From NCBI GenBank assembly GCA_947302715.1, contig CAMYVY010000001.1:1-64000 (forward strand): 64,000 nucleotides of DNA, given 5' to 3'. This stretch comes from an uncultured Clostridia bacterium. GTDB lineage: Bacteria > Bacillota > Clostridia > Peptostreptococcales > Anaerovoracaceae. Made by a program: the position numbers and the translations under genes. The notes under the pieces are model-generated. The model was not told the DNA's origin. It made no database searches and was given only the letters and a program-made list of their open reading frames with translations. Shown here piece after piece: positions 7,783-15,869 of this stretch; the stretch's first letter is position 1; each line of letters starts with the position of its first letter.

Positions 7783-8574
7783 ATGAGAAAAAGGAAATTG
7801 TTTCTATTTTTAAGTATTGTGATGACTATAGGGTTATGCATAAACATGGTAGCCTCTGCAAATACTATATTACACAAGGAAGAGTTTTCTAGAGAAAAGA
7901 ATCCGTGGGGAAGTTTTGGCGACAAGATTTATGAATTATATGAAAAAGGCATCGATGCAAAGCAAGATTTAGATATACCGGTATACTATGAAGAAGAATT
8001 ATTATTTGATATAGATAGTGGCTTTGATTTGGTTAGAGATGCAGGCTTTTATGCGGGGTCAAATTCTATGCCGAATGAATCCTCTGCAATTATAGGTATT
8101 TACCCTACAGATGCAATTAGACTCAAAGACAATGGCAGTGCATATACTATTTATGATACAGATGGTGGTTACAGATTGTTTTTATTCTTTGATAAGTGTA
8201 ATGATTATCAAACGCCTATAGGATTTCCGATTATTGTAAAAAACATATTATCATATTCAGATTTTTCTGTTTTACGTGCTGGAGATTCAATAGAGTTTGT
8301 TGAAAGCATTGAGTCTGTAGCCACACTTCATAAGCGTTACATTAAAGAGGTTTGGAAGCTTGAACCAAAAGGTGCAAAAATGATGGCCGAATATGGATTC
8401 CCCTGTACAGGTTTATATTATCTTAAAGAAGGATTATTAAAAATAGAATATGAGATGTTAGATGATGGAAAAATCACTATTGGCAACATCGAACTATATA
8501 GAGATTATATATTACCCGATATTCTAGGTAATATAGTTGACTATTCTATATTGGAATCAGATTTGCCTAAATGA
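7783..8574 (+). CDS. secreted protein of unknown function paired with the DNRLRE protein
   Basis: A 263-residue protein from ATG 7783, which AGGAGG precedes by 7 bases; an upstream in-frame GTG at 7765 overlaps the previous gene and is less likely. An N-terminal hydrophobic segment ending ...NMVASANT is a signal peptide. The rest is acidic and has no recognised domain. The 11-base gap to the preceding DNRLRE/protease-like gene suggests one transcript. Partner, inhibitor or immunity protein are all possible; the sequence does not decide. Confidence 0.6.
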   Translation: MRKRKLFLFLSIVMTIGLCINMVASANTILHKEEFSREKNPWGSFGDKIYELYEKGIDAKQDLDIPVYYEEELLFDIDSGFDLVRDAGFYAGSNSMPNESSAIIGIYPTDAIRLKDNGSAYTIYDTDGGYRLFLFFDKCNDYQTPIGFPIIVKNILSYSDFSVLRAGDSIEFVESIESVATLHKRYIKEVWKLEPKGAKMMAEYGFPCTGLYYLKEGLLKIEYEMLDDGKITIGNIELYRDYILPDILGNIVDYSILESDLPK

Positions 8575-8670
8575 AAACTTTGTCCCAACGAATTGAAAAG
8601 AATATTTATATGATAAGCACGAAGAACTTATCTTCCGACATGGAAAAAATTATTCGCCTTTTATTTTAAG

Positions 8671-8697
8671 TGTAACAACTCTATCCTGAGTCGTCTA
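8671..8697 (+). promoter_or_regulatory. candidate autoregulatory ECF promoter
   Basis: TGTAAC (8671-8676), a 15-base spacer and CGTCTA (8692-8697), 109 bases before the ECF sigma start. ECF sigma factors usually transcribe their own operon. The shared motif at 5810-5836 supports the idea, but no data here test it. A C5/G5 hairpin (8764-8789) lies between this site and the gene. Confidence 0.4.
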
Positions 8698-8805
8698 TAT
8701 TATATGAAAGGGTAGTTGGGGTGAGATAATAAACCATAATTAGTAAGTGATACAAGTTATAAACCCCCATATATTTTCATATAGGGGGGCTGAGGAGAGA
8801 AGGTG

Positions 8806-9333
8806 ATGCTGACGCCCCCATGTATTAATGCGGTTATTGATAAATATCGTAATTTGATATACGCCATTGCCATAGGCGTAGTTAATGATGCCCATTTAGC
8901 GGAAGATATTTCACAGGATGTATTTGAAAGGCTTATAAAGAATGCTGATACGGTCCTGAAATTAGAAGAAGGAAGACAGAAGGCATATATAACGACGGTA
9001 GCAAAAAATAGAGCAATAGATGTTTCAAGAAAAGAACAGACACAATTGAAGCTGATTGATAAAATCAAGGACATCACCTTCGTAGGCATGGATTCTATGG
9101 TTGAATATACTTTTTCTGATGAATATGGATTCAGTCTTGAAGTAGGAGAGTTGATAGATAAGTTAGACGATTTAGAAAGAGATATCATAATGTTCAAATA
9201 TGGTTATGGCTACACACTTAGAACTATAGCTGATCTACTTGGGCAAAGGGAACGATATATATATTACAAATCCAAGACCGCACATGACAAATTGTGTAAG
9301 GCAATTGTCGGAGGGGGTACGAATAATGAATGA
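8806..9333 (+). CDS. ECF-type RNA polymerase sigma factor
   Basis: The protein has 175 residues. Region 2 is visible as AIAIGVVNDAHLAEDISQDVFERLIK and the RQKAYITTVAKNRAIDVSRK stretch. Region 4 is ELIDKLDDLERDIIMFKYGYGYTLRTIADLLG with its HTH. There is no region 1 or 3, the hallmark of ECF (group 4) factors. The start is ATG 8806 or the GTG directly before it at 8803; GAGGAGAGAAGG precedes both. It overlaps the next gene by 8 bases, so the two are translationally coupled. It probably responds to an envelope signal through that membrane partner. Confidence 0.9.
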   Translation: MLTPPCINAVIDKYRNLIYAIAIGVVNDAHLAEDISQDVFERLIKNADTVLKLEEGRQKAYITTVAKNRAIDVSRKEQTQLKLIDKIKDITFVGMDSMVEYTFSDEYGFSLEVGELIDKLDDLERDIIMFKYGYGYTLRTIADLLGQRERYIYYKSKTAHDKLCKAIVGGGTNNE

Positions 9334-10051
9334 AAAAAGAATAATGGATAAGAATGTTGAAGAAATGATGAAGGTCATTGCGGAAACTTTGATCGAGAGT
9401 CGTGGTGAATATGCAGATAGAATTCTTGGTAATTTAACTCAAAATGCACAAGCTAACGAGAGCAAAGACGATGCTTTTGTAGCTATGGAAGTGCATCCAG
9501 ATGCAAAGAAAAGAAATCGTAGATGGAGTATAAAAGTTTTAATTAAAAGAGCAGGGATAATGGTTGCGATATTAGTATTGACGATGGGACTGTTTCTTTC
9601 AGTTTCTGAAGCAGCCAGACGGTACTTGTATAATGCCATCTTTGAAGAAGAAAAGGATCATTACGTTGTTGTATTTGGGCCTGATGATAAAGAAGCTCCT
9701 GTGTATAAGGAATTCGTTGCTACATATATTCCCGAAGGGTTCGAAAACGTTTACCACGAAAGTAGTTATATTAAAGAACGAGGAGGAGCAAGGCTTTATG
9801 AAGAATATACATCATCGGATGGGGCACTAAATATAGAGATAGTCCCTCGGGAATCAATACAAATTACGATCGATAGTGAAGATAAAACTAAAAAAAGAGT
9901 CGAATTTGACGGGATAGAAGGATACTATTTTTACAGTGACACGTATGCTATTTTACTATGGTCGGATGGTAGATATGAGTTTAAGCTATCTGGGACCTTG
10001 AGTCTTGATGATTATATTGCCGTTTCCAAGGGGCTTAAGGGCTTAGAGTGA
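9326..10051 (+). CDS. membrane anti-sigma-like protein, DUF4367 type
   Basis: The protein has 241 residues from ATG 9326, preceded by GGAGGGGG. About 70 N-terminal residues are cytoplasmic, one membrane segment follows (RAGIMVAILVLTMGLFLSV), and an extracellular C-terminal domain ends in YYFYSDTYAILLWSDGRYEFKLSG-like strands typical of DUF4367. Such proteins are regularly encoded directly after ECF sigma genes and act as their membrane-bound negative regulators. The 8-base overlap with the sigma gene fits that role. There is no zinc-binding anti-sigma (ZAS) HxxxCxxC motif in the N-terminal part. Confidence 0.75.
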   Translation: MNEKRIMDKNVEEMMKVIAETLIESRGEYADRILGNLTQNAQANESKDDAFVAMEVHPDAKKRNRRWSIKVLIKRAGIMVAILVLTMGLFLSVSEAARRYLYNAIFEEEKDHYVVVFGPDDKEAPVYKEFVATYIPEGFENVYHESSYIKERGGARLYEEYTSSDGALNIEIVPRESIQITIDSEDKTKKRVEFDGIEGYYFYSDTYAILLWSDGRYEFKLSGTLSLDDYIAVSKGLKGLE

Positions 10052-10088
10052 TGTATTAAATTATCAATTATGGAAGGAGAGTATAAAC

Positions 10089-10511
10089 ATGAAAAGAATA
10101 TTAGCAATCGTTTTAATAATTTTATCGATTACTGCAACTTGTGGAGTAGTATTTGCTGATACTGATAATACAAGTAATAACACTGAAAAAGAAAATTCTA
10201 GTACCAGATATACTTTTTTCGGTGATACATCAACAGATTTTTACATATCCGGAAAAACCGCAAGATGGACCTTGCGTGCGGGTAAACAGAAGGCCTATGA
10301 TAGTGCAACAGTAACCACAACACTTTATAAAAAAAATTCTGGCAGTATAGCTTCATATACTAACACTTTTTATAATTCCAACATCAATATTTCAAATAGT
10401 AGAATACTATCATCAAGAGGAACATATTATGTCAAGTTTACAATAAAATGTTATAAGGGTGGTGCGTTAAAAGAGACGATTACGTTGACAACGGGATCGG
10501 ATATTTACTAA
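10089..10511 (+). CDS. small secreted beta-rich protein
   Basis: A 140-residue protein behind GGAAGGAGAG. The signal peptide ends near GVVFADT. It is followed by a Ser/Thr/Asn-rich linker and a beta-strand-rich domain (WTLRAGKQKAYDSATVTTTL, GTYYVKFTIKCYKGG). It lies 37 bases after the anti-sigma gene and may be the last gene of that operon, so it may be an output of the ECF system. No family recognised. Confidence 0.65.
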   Translation: MKRILAIVLIILSITATCGVVFADTDNTSNNTEKENSSTRYTFFGDTSTDFYISGKTARWTLRAGKQKAYDSATVTTTLYKKNSGSIASYTNTFYNSNINISNSRILSSRGTYYVKFTIKCYKGGALKETITLTTGSDIY

Positions 10512-10917
10512 TAAATTAGTGTGTATTGAGCAATAATTTACGTCTATGAAGTAAAAGACGGTATAATGATATCTCTATTTTAGCTTTTCGAAAAAGATTG
10601 AGTTAGGGAAATCATCTTGCTTTGACATATCATTATAGCTAGGGCAAATGAAATCAAGGAGACAGCAACTAGTGAGAGTGAAAAATAAAAGACATCAACT
10701 TGCTCCGTAATTATGACAATGGTCCGGTTATATGCATTGAAGATGATAATAGTAATATTATTGAAGATGCAGTCAATAATGAATAGATGAATATTGTTCC
10801 CAATGAAGCATATCAATATCCATAATATATGCGTGAAAATGATCTCTTTAACAAAACTGATTGCTATTGAAACGAAAGTGGTACTTATAATGTTTTTTAA
10901 AGAAAGGAGGTGCCGAC
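10512..10917. other. 406-bp gap before the RiPP-like locus
   Basis: No convincing plus-strand gene lies here. A minus-strand open frame (10945 down to 10580) encodes a hydrophobic stretch but has no ribosome binding site and overlaps the precursor candidate. CGTCTA at 10541-10546 copies the -10-like motif of the ECF promoter candidates, but without a matching -35. Confidence 0.5.
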
Positions 10918-11013
10918 ATGTTTGATTTTGAGGTTTTGTCCACAATAGAGGTGTCTTCGGCGGAGACTAGTAGCACAAGTTGGGGATGTCCTCCCGATGA
11001 TAGACCTAAGTAA
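10918..11013 (+). CDS. 31-residue candidate RiPP precursor peptide
   Basis: ATG at 10918 follows a near-ideal site AAAGGAGGTG by 6 bases. The peptide starts MFDFEVLSTIEVSSAE, which looks like an acidic-hydrophobic leader with an F-x-F/L motif like that of lanthipeptide/thiopeptide leaders. It ends TSSTSWGCPPDDRPK, a Ser/Thr run with one Cys, suitable for dehydration or cyclisation. A hairpin follows at once, then a gene for a stand-alone thiopeptide-type (SpaB_C) biosynthesis protein. Short precursor, hairpin, enzyme is the classic RiPP layout. No LanB glutamylation domain or YcaO is in the window. The call rests on position and composition, not on homology. Confidence 0.5.
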   Translation: MFDFEVLSTIEVSSAETSSTSWGCPPDDRPK

Positions 11014-11029
11014 GTGTCAAAGGGGCAGG

Positions 11030-11057
11030 TAGCCTGTAGGGATTTCTCTGCAGGCTA
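11030..11057 (+). terminator. hairpin between precursor candidate and enzyme gene
   Basis: TAGCCTGTAG and CTGCAGGCTA form a 10-bp stem (one G-T pair). Only TTT follows, so it should be leaky. A partial terminator here would give more precursor than enzyme message, as in many RiPP operons. Confidence 0.55.
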
Positions 11058-11120
11058 TTTGCTGAAGGATAATTAGAGATGGTATCGTGTTTGCTGATGT
11101 GTTCATAACGGAGTGAAAAA

Positions 11121-11876
11121 TTGGATGAGTTTAAATCATTAATTATTGATTATTACGATTATAATGATATTATTATATTTTTAAATGAGCTTGTATGTAA
11201 AAAAATACAGTTTTGGTTTATGGACAAACAAGGAAGAATACGTTTGCGCACTCCGCTTGTATATTTTGAGACTGTTAGGTTTCAGGCAAAATCATATGGG
11301 CTGGAATACATGGAAACAACATATGAACCTGAGGAGTATTTGTTTGTTGGTCATGAGAGTGTTAAGATTACAACCAATATCCTTTGTGACATTGCTAGTA
11401 TTGCATCAAGAGTTAGATTTCTTAGTTATAAAAATGATACTAAGTCAACTATAGTAGAGTGCTATTATCTGTTTCTGTTCAATAAAATGCTACAATATGG
11501 TCATTTTGATGAATTTGAAACATGGGATATTTGGAACAAGGTGTGCGAGCACAGAGGGATAGACTTAAAAAAGAATGGCAAAATTATAGTATCAAAAATA
11601 TATGATGTATATTATGCTATAACAAGTCCTGAATTTGATGTGGCAACTCTTGATGCAGACATAGAGTATCATTTACACGATATACAGACACAATGTGACT
11701 CCTTGTTTAAGCTTGCTCATTCTGACATTATGTCACGCGGGGTAAGGGGAGTATATTCATCGATTATTATTTTTTCATATAACATAATGGGGTTTTCAGC
11801 GCAGAAACAATGTGGCTTTGCTAATATTATGCGTATATTAACTAATCCAGATTTTCGGAGAAATATTGGTTTATGA
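11121..11876 (+). CDS. thiopeptide-type bacteriocin biosynthesis (SpaB_C-like) protein
   Basis: The protein has 251 residues, starting at TTG 11121 with GGAG 8 bases upstream. It resembles the stand-alone C-terminal elimination domain of lantibiotic dehydratases (SpaB_C/TIGR03891 type). IQFWFMDKQGRIRLR matches the WFFIRYxxxxxHLRLR block, ETTYEPEEYLFVGHES matches the TYxPExxRYGG block, and the C-terminal SSIIIFSYNIMGFSAQ matches the conserved LHxxxNRLxG helix. In thiopeptides this family eliminates glutamyl groups or performs a [4+2] cycloaddition. It is shorter than usual at the N-terminus. The next gene overlaps by 4 bases. The substrate is probably the upstream peptide. Confidence 0.6.
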   Translation: MDEFKSLIIDYYDYNDIIIFLNELVCKKIQFWFMDKQGRIRLRTPLVYFETVRFQAKSYGLEYMETTYEPEEYLFVGHESVKITTNILCDIASIASRVRFLSYKNDTKSTIVECYYLFLFNKMLQYGHFDEFETWDIWNKVCEHRGIDLKKNGKIIVSKIYDVYYAITSPEFDVATLDADIEYHLHDIQTQCDSLFKLAHSDIMSRGVRGVYSSIIIFSYNIMGFSAQKQCGFANIMRILTNPDFRRNIGL

Positions 11877-12289
11877 TTCTTTTACGACGTCCAGCAGAAT
11901 CGTTTCATTCTTATAGTAGATATGACAGTTATCAAGAATTGCATTCGCTAATCCAAGAGTTTTTGAAGAATGAATATGAAATCAAAAATAGGCGCGATGA
12001 AATAAGTCGTATTATGAGTTTTGCAATGAGGCGAATAAAGGAAAAGACTGCATATAATAAAGCGAAGAGTATACATCGAAAAGCATATCATAGATTTGAT
12101 ATGCTTTACGATGTAGATTTTTTTATTAACTATTGCATTGATATTCAAGAGGACTTTAGTTTGTTTTACCATGACGCTGCTCAACGTAGAAGAAACAAAA
12201 TTCTTGATCAGAAAATAATGAGCAAGTTAGACGAATTGTACGATGATATGGTACAACAAATAAATGATTCTTACCTAAAATGGCGATAA
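11873..12289 (+). CDS. unknown protein coupled to the SpaB_C-like gene
   Basis: The protein has 138 residues. The start ATGA overlaps the stop of the preceding gene by 4 bases, so translation is coupled. It is mostly helical, rich in Arg/Lys/Tyr/Asp, with no signal peptide or membrane segment. I do not recognise a family. Its place suggests a role with the RiPP-like enzyme, for instance a partner subunit; this is inference. Confidence 0.6.
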   Translation: MILLRRPAESFHSYSRYDSYQELHSLIQEFLKNEYEIKNRRDEISRIMSFAMRRIKEKTAYNKAKSIHRKAYHRFDMLYDVDFFINYCIDIQEDFSLFYHDAAQRRRNKILDQKIMSKLDELYDDMVQQINDSYLKWR

Positions 12290-12406
12290 TAACTATATAA
12301 CTGTATAACTGTGATAAATGAAACTCCAGATCTTAAATTAAGAGAAAACACTTAGGTGAGTTATAAAAAAGGGCATCTGATTTATAGTTAAGAAAGGATT
12401 TGTAGT

Positions 12407-13024
12407 ATGAATATTGTAAAACAACAGTGGTGGTTCAATGAACCAATTAGTGAACTAGATATCATGAAGCGTATAGAAAAAGCTGCAAGGGTATGTTACA
12501 AAAGCGAAAATAGAATATCTGAGGAATCAGCCAATCATTTTATTGCATGGTTAATAAGTATTGGCCATGAATCAGTTCTTGAACATGAAAAAATAACTGT
12601 TACAGTTATATGTGATAGAGGCATATCCCATCAAATTGTTCGGCATCGAATTGCAAGCTATAGCCAAGAAAGTACACGATTTTGTAACTATTCTGATAAT
12701 AGATTTGGAAATGAAATAACAGTAATATCACCATCGTTTTGGGAAGAAAATGAAGAAACGTATAAGGTTTGGAAATCAACATTGGAGGTAACGGAATCGG
12801 CATACAATAAGCTAATTGAGCTTGGAGCAAAGCCAGAAGAAGCGAGAAGTGTATTGCCAAATAGCTTAAAAACAGAAATTGTAATAACGATGAATATACG
12901 AGAGTGGAGACATTTCTTGAGAATTAGGACTATGAAAGAAGCACATCCGCAAATGAAGGAGCTAGCCACAGATATACTCAATGCATTCAGAATAAAATTA
13001 CCCACTCTCTTTGGAGATATATAA
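12407..13024 (+). CDS. thyX: FAD-dependent thymidylate synthase (ThyX)
   Basis: The protein has 205 residues, the normal length. It makes dTMP from dUMP using FAD, NADPH and methylene-tetrahydrofolate. The ThyX signature appears as RHRIASYSQESTRF (residues 79-92), with GHESVLEH at 53-60 and NIREWRHFLRIRT near 160. AAAGGA precedes the ATG. It is 15 bases ahead of a GNAT-methyltransferase gene and downstream of the RiPP-like genes. On an island, a second thyX can supply dTMP for element replication or act on a different nucleotide or metabolite; whether the chromosome has thyA or thyX elsewhere cannot be seen. Confidence 0.93.
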   Translation: MNIVKQQWWFNEPISELDIMKRIEKAARVCYKSENRISEESANHFIAWLISIGHESVLEHEKITVTVICDRGISHQIVRHRIASYSQESTRFCNYSDNRFGNEITVISPSFWEENEETYKVWKSTLEVTESAYNKLIELGAKPEEARSVLPNSLKTEIVITMNIREWRHFLRIRTMKEAHPQMKELATDILNAFRIKLPTLFGDI

Positions 13025-13039
13025 TGATAGGAGGATATG

Positions 13040-14590
13040 ATGGAAGATATTGTTTACGAATGGATTCCTGCAACATTATTACATACTACTGAAAAATACG
13101 AAAAGCTGGTTGAAGAATGCGCAGAATTGTATTCTTCACATTATGGAATTTGGAGTTCAAAATCTGGATTTGATCATGGTAGTAGGATAAGGTTATCTAA
13201 AGATAGAATTCTAGAATGGCTAGATGATAATGCTTCACTATACTATGCAAAGGAAGGTGAAAAGCTAATAGGGTATGCTATTGCCTTTGTAAAAAAAGTA
13301 CCGAAGTATGGAGGCTTTTCATGGGTTACACAACTAGTGGTTCATTCGGACTATAGAAATCAAAGTGTGGCAAAAAAATTATTGCATGCAATATGGGGAT
13401 TCACTGACAATTATGCATGGGGAATTGTTACTTCTAATCCGTATGCCGTACGGGCGTTAGAAAAGGCAACAAGGCGGAGAGGAGATACCCAAAGAATAAA
13501 ACATAATCTTAAAAAAATTCTTTCGATTGGTGAGGAATATATATCTTATATTAATAAGGATATGGATGTTGTTGTGGACAAGTCAGGTGCGAGTATAAAC
13601 ACAAGTTTTTTTGTTGATCACAGTGACGTTGAAGATAAAATCACTAATGTTACTAATAATGTCCCTTGGGTATACGGAAATCTGCAGGAGGGGTGGGAGT
13701 GGCTGGTTTTTACATTTGCCGATCAATTGCCATTCGAGTTAACAAATGATGAGATTGAAGAAATCATAAATACATCAGATGACATAGCTAAAAAAGCGTA
13801 TACAAGAATGGATTTATCTGGGGGGAACCATCTTTGGGCAAAACATACTATACAGGAGGTAGATTATATCATCAAAGAATGTAACCTTTCTTCTGGTCAA
13901 GTAATTATGGACTTTGGTTGTGGGAATGGTAGACACTCAATTGAATTAGCCGCTAGAGGTCTTCGGGTTACAGCTATCGATTATGTGGATAAATTTGTTG
14001 ATGCTGCTAATAATAGTGTGGGTTTGGAAATAAAGGAGAATGTAGAGTTTATTATTGGAGATTGTCGCAATATTACATTTAATTATAAAGCTGACACAAT
14101 TGTGTGTCTTTATGATGTTATTGGTTCGTATGGTAAAGATGAAGACAACCAGAGCATTATTAATAATATTTCAAGACACCTTAAAGTTGGGGGGACGGCT
14201 ATTATTTCTGTAATGAATTACCACCTAACTTTAGAAAAAGCAAAAAATAAATTTCAATTGTATAAATCACCAATGCAATTATTATCATTGCCTCCAAGCA
14301 ATACTATGGAAGAGTCTGGGAACATCTTTAATCCTGAGTACTACCTGGTAGATGATAGTACGGGAATAGTTTATAGAAAGGAACAGTTTAAAAAGGGTAG
14401 AGCACTACCTGTGGAATACATTGTACGTGATAAAAGGTATACAAGAGAAGAAATCATAGCAATGTGCGAGAAAGCAGGTTTGGTAGTCGAAGAAACAAGG
14501 TTTGTGAGTGCAAAAGATTGGAATAAAAAATTAAATGCAACAGATGATTCTGCCAAGGAAATTCTGGTCAAGTGCAGGAAATCAATGTAA
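13040..14590 (+). CDS. GNAT acetyltransferase fused to SAM-dependent methyltransferase
   Basis: The protein has 516 residues from ATG 13040 (AGGAGG upstream; an ATG at 13037 is also possible). Residues about 1-165 form a GNAT N-acetyltransferase domain (ASLYYAKEGEKLIGYAIAFV; WVTQLVVHSDYRNQSVAKKLL is the acetyl-CoA-binding turn). A linker of about 100 residues follows. From about 285 on is a class I methyltransferase with motif I MDFGCGNGRHSIELAARG, then AIDYVD and VCLYDVIGSYG. Acceptors are unknown. It follows thyX by 15 bases, so both may be one transcript and act in one pathway. Confidence 0.85.
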   Translation: MEDIVYEWIPATLLHTTEKYEKLVEECAELYSSHYGIWSSKSGFDHGSRIRLSKDRILEWLDDNASLYYAKEGEKLIGYAIAFVKKVPKYGGFSWVTQLVVHSDYRNQSVAKKLLHAIWGFTDNYAWGIVTSNPYAVRALEKATRRRGDTQRIKHNLKKILSIGEEYISYINKDMDVVVDKSGASINTSFFVDHSDVEDKITNVTNNVPWVYGNLQEGWEWLVFTFADQLPFELTNDEIEEIINTSDDIAKKAYTRMDLSGGNHLWAKHTIQEVDYIIKECNLSSGQVIMDFGCGNGRHSIELAARGLRVTAIDYVDKFVDAANNSVGLEIKENVEFIIGDCRNITFNYKADTIVCLYDVIGSYGKDEDNQSIINNISRHLKVGGTAIISVMNYHLTLEKAKNKFQLYKSPMQLLSLPPSNTMEESGNIFNPEYYLVDDSTGIVYRKEQFKKGRALPVEYIVRDKRYTREEIIAMCEKAGLVVEETRFVSAKDWNKKLNATDDSAKEILVKCRKSM

Positions 14591-15287
14591 TAGAGAGTAG
14601 GCGAAATGCTAATATATCTAACAATAGCTATTTAATAAGATATACTGCGCCAACTGTTTTATAGTCTTTGGAATTCTAGATATTAAGAACAGCTGTAAGC
14701 GGTAATTCAAGTTTGGTAATGGGGGCAATGATAAATACGAGGCAAGTGGAACCATGGAAGAAGGAATTATCCATTGTTTAGAATATAAGAGTCCACAGTG
14801 AGTGTAGGGCTCTTAGTGGTCTTAATGCAGGTTGCTTTTTGTCTAGTTTGATATTTTTCTTTACAATCTAGGTTGGGTAATTGAATTAATTTCGCATTTT
14901 ATGCTGAATTAAGATTATCTGGAGACCATGTTTTGATGAAATACACACCCTTCTTTGCGGTTGGTATTTTTATCGGAATCTCCATGACTTTCGGCTTATA
15001 GTCGCTTCCCAAGTGTAGAGCTTATTATCTCACTCGCTAAAACTTGACTGGCATCAAAAGCATTGCATTAGGCACCAAACTGTGGTAGAATATTTCAACA
15101 GCTCTATCTTTGTTTTGGAGAGTATAATGAAGATTAAACTTGCAAACATGTTAGATTAGTAAGTAAGGCTTAGGTCTTGCTTTTTTGTGTTTTGATATAA
15201 TTAAAACTATAAACATGCATGCAGAAATCTATAGAATTAAGAAGAGTTTTGTAATACCCTTTTTAGTGTTGAGAGGGAGGTGTGATA
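14591..15287. other. 697-bp stretch with only gene remnants
   Basis: No intact gene. A minus-strand remnant (14899-15060) is listed separately. GTAAGGCTTAGGTCTTGC around 15162 followed by TTTTTTG is a weak terminator-like hairpin. Confidence 0.5.
14899..15060 (-). pseudogene. minus-strand gene tail with frameshift
   Basis: Read on the minus strand, one frame gives FDASQVLASEIISSTLG. A one-base shift then continues as SDYKPKVMEIPIKIPTAKKG and on to a stop at 14899. The two halves join naturally across the shift, suggesting the C-terminal end of a decayed gene. Family unknown. It could also be chance. Confidence 0.3.
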
Positions 15288-15869
15288 TTGATTAATAATA
15301 AGGAATTGATTAATATTATAAAAAATATTTGGAGCAACAATTATACAATTGATACAGTTAGATCAGCGGCAGAATTATTATATTCTAAATTTGAGACGCA
15401 TGGTAAAGTTCCTATAGTAGATATAGTTAATGCACTTGGATTTAAAATTTATACTCAGGATCTCCCGGAAAATGTAGGTGGTTATATTGCAATAGGTGAT
15501 AAAGCTATTGATAAAACTGGTCATGATAAAATAATAGTTGTAAATAATAATTCTAAATACAATAGACAAAGGTTTACTCTTGCTCATGAACTAGGGCATT
15601 ATTTATTGGACCCGAATGCTCGAGATGGTGCTGCGTTTTATGATGCGTTTGAAGACGATGAAAACAATAGTGAAATGGAGTTGATGATTAATCGTTTTGC
15701 TGCCGAACTACTCATTCCAGCTCCCTGTTTTGTAGAACGGTACAAAAGAAAATCAATGCATAAATTATCGAAATACGAACAATATAAGGATTTAGCTGAA
15801 TTCTTTAGTGTTCCTATAACATCTGTAGAGCGTAGATTTAACGAGGTTGATCTAAATATAAATGAGTAG
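15288..15869 (+). CDS. ImmA/IrrE-family metallopeptidase
   Basis: The protein has about 193 residues. The zinc-binding HELGH motif lies in RQRFTLAHELGHYLLD, and the downstream glutamate lies in MELMINRFAAELLIP, the hallmark of ImmA/IrrE peptidases. In ICEBs1, ImmA cleaves the ImmR repressor to start excision; relatives occur in toxin-antitoxin and defence loci. I chose TTG 15288, which AGGGAGG precedes by 7 bases; the GTG at 15282 sits too close to that site. It overlaps the next gene by 8 bases. No HTH repressor is adjacent, so the target is not evident. Confidence 0.85.
   Translation: MINNKELINIIKNIWSNNYTIDTVRSAAELLYSKFETHGKVPIVDIVNALGFKIYTQDLPENVGGYIAIGDKAIDKTGHDKIIVVNNNSKYNRQRFTLAHELGHYLLDPNARDGAAFYDAFEDDENNSEMELMINRFAAELLIPAPCFVERYKRKSMHKLSKYEQYKDLAEFFSVPITSVERRFNEVDLNINE

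Noticed and set aside
10580..10945. 121-residue hydrophobic minus-strand frame
   Set aside because: It lacks a ribosome binding site, overlaps the start of the strongly initiated 31-codon gene, and hydrophobicity is expected from AT-rich antisense DNA.
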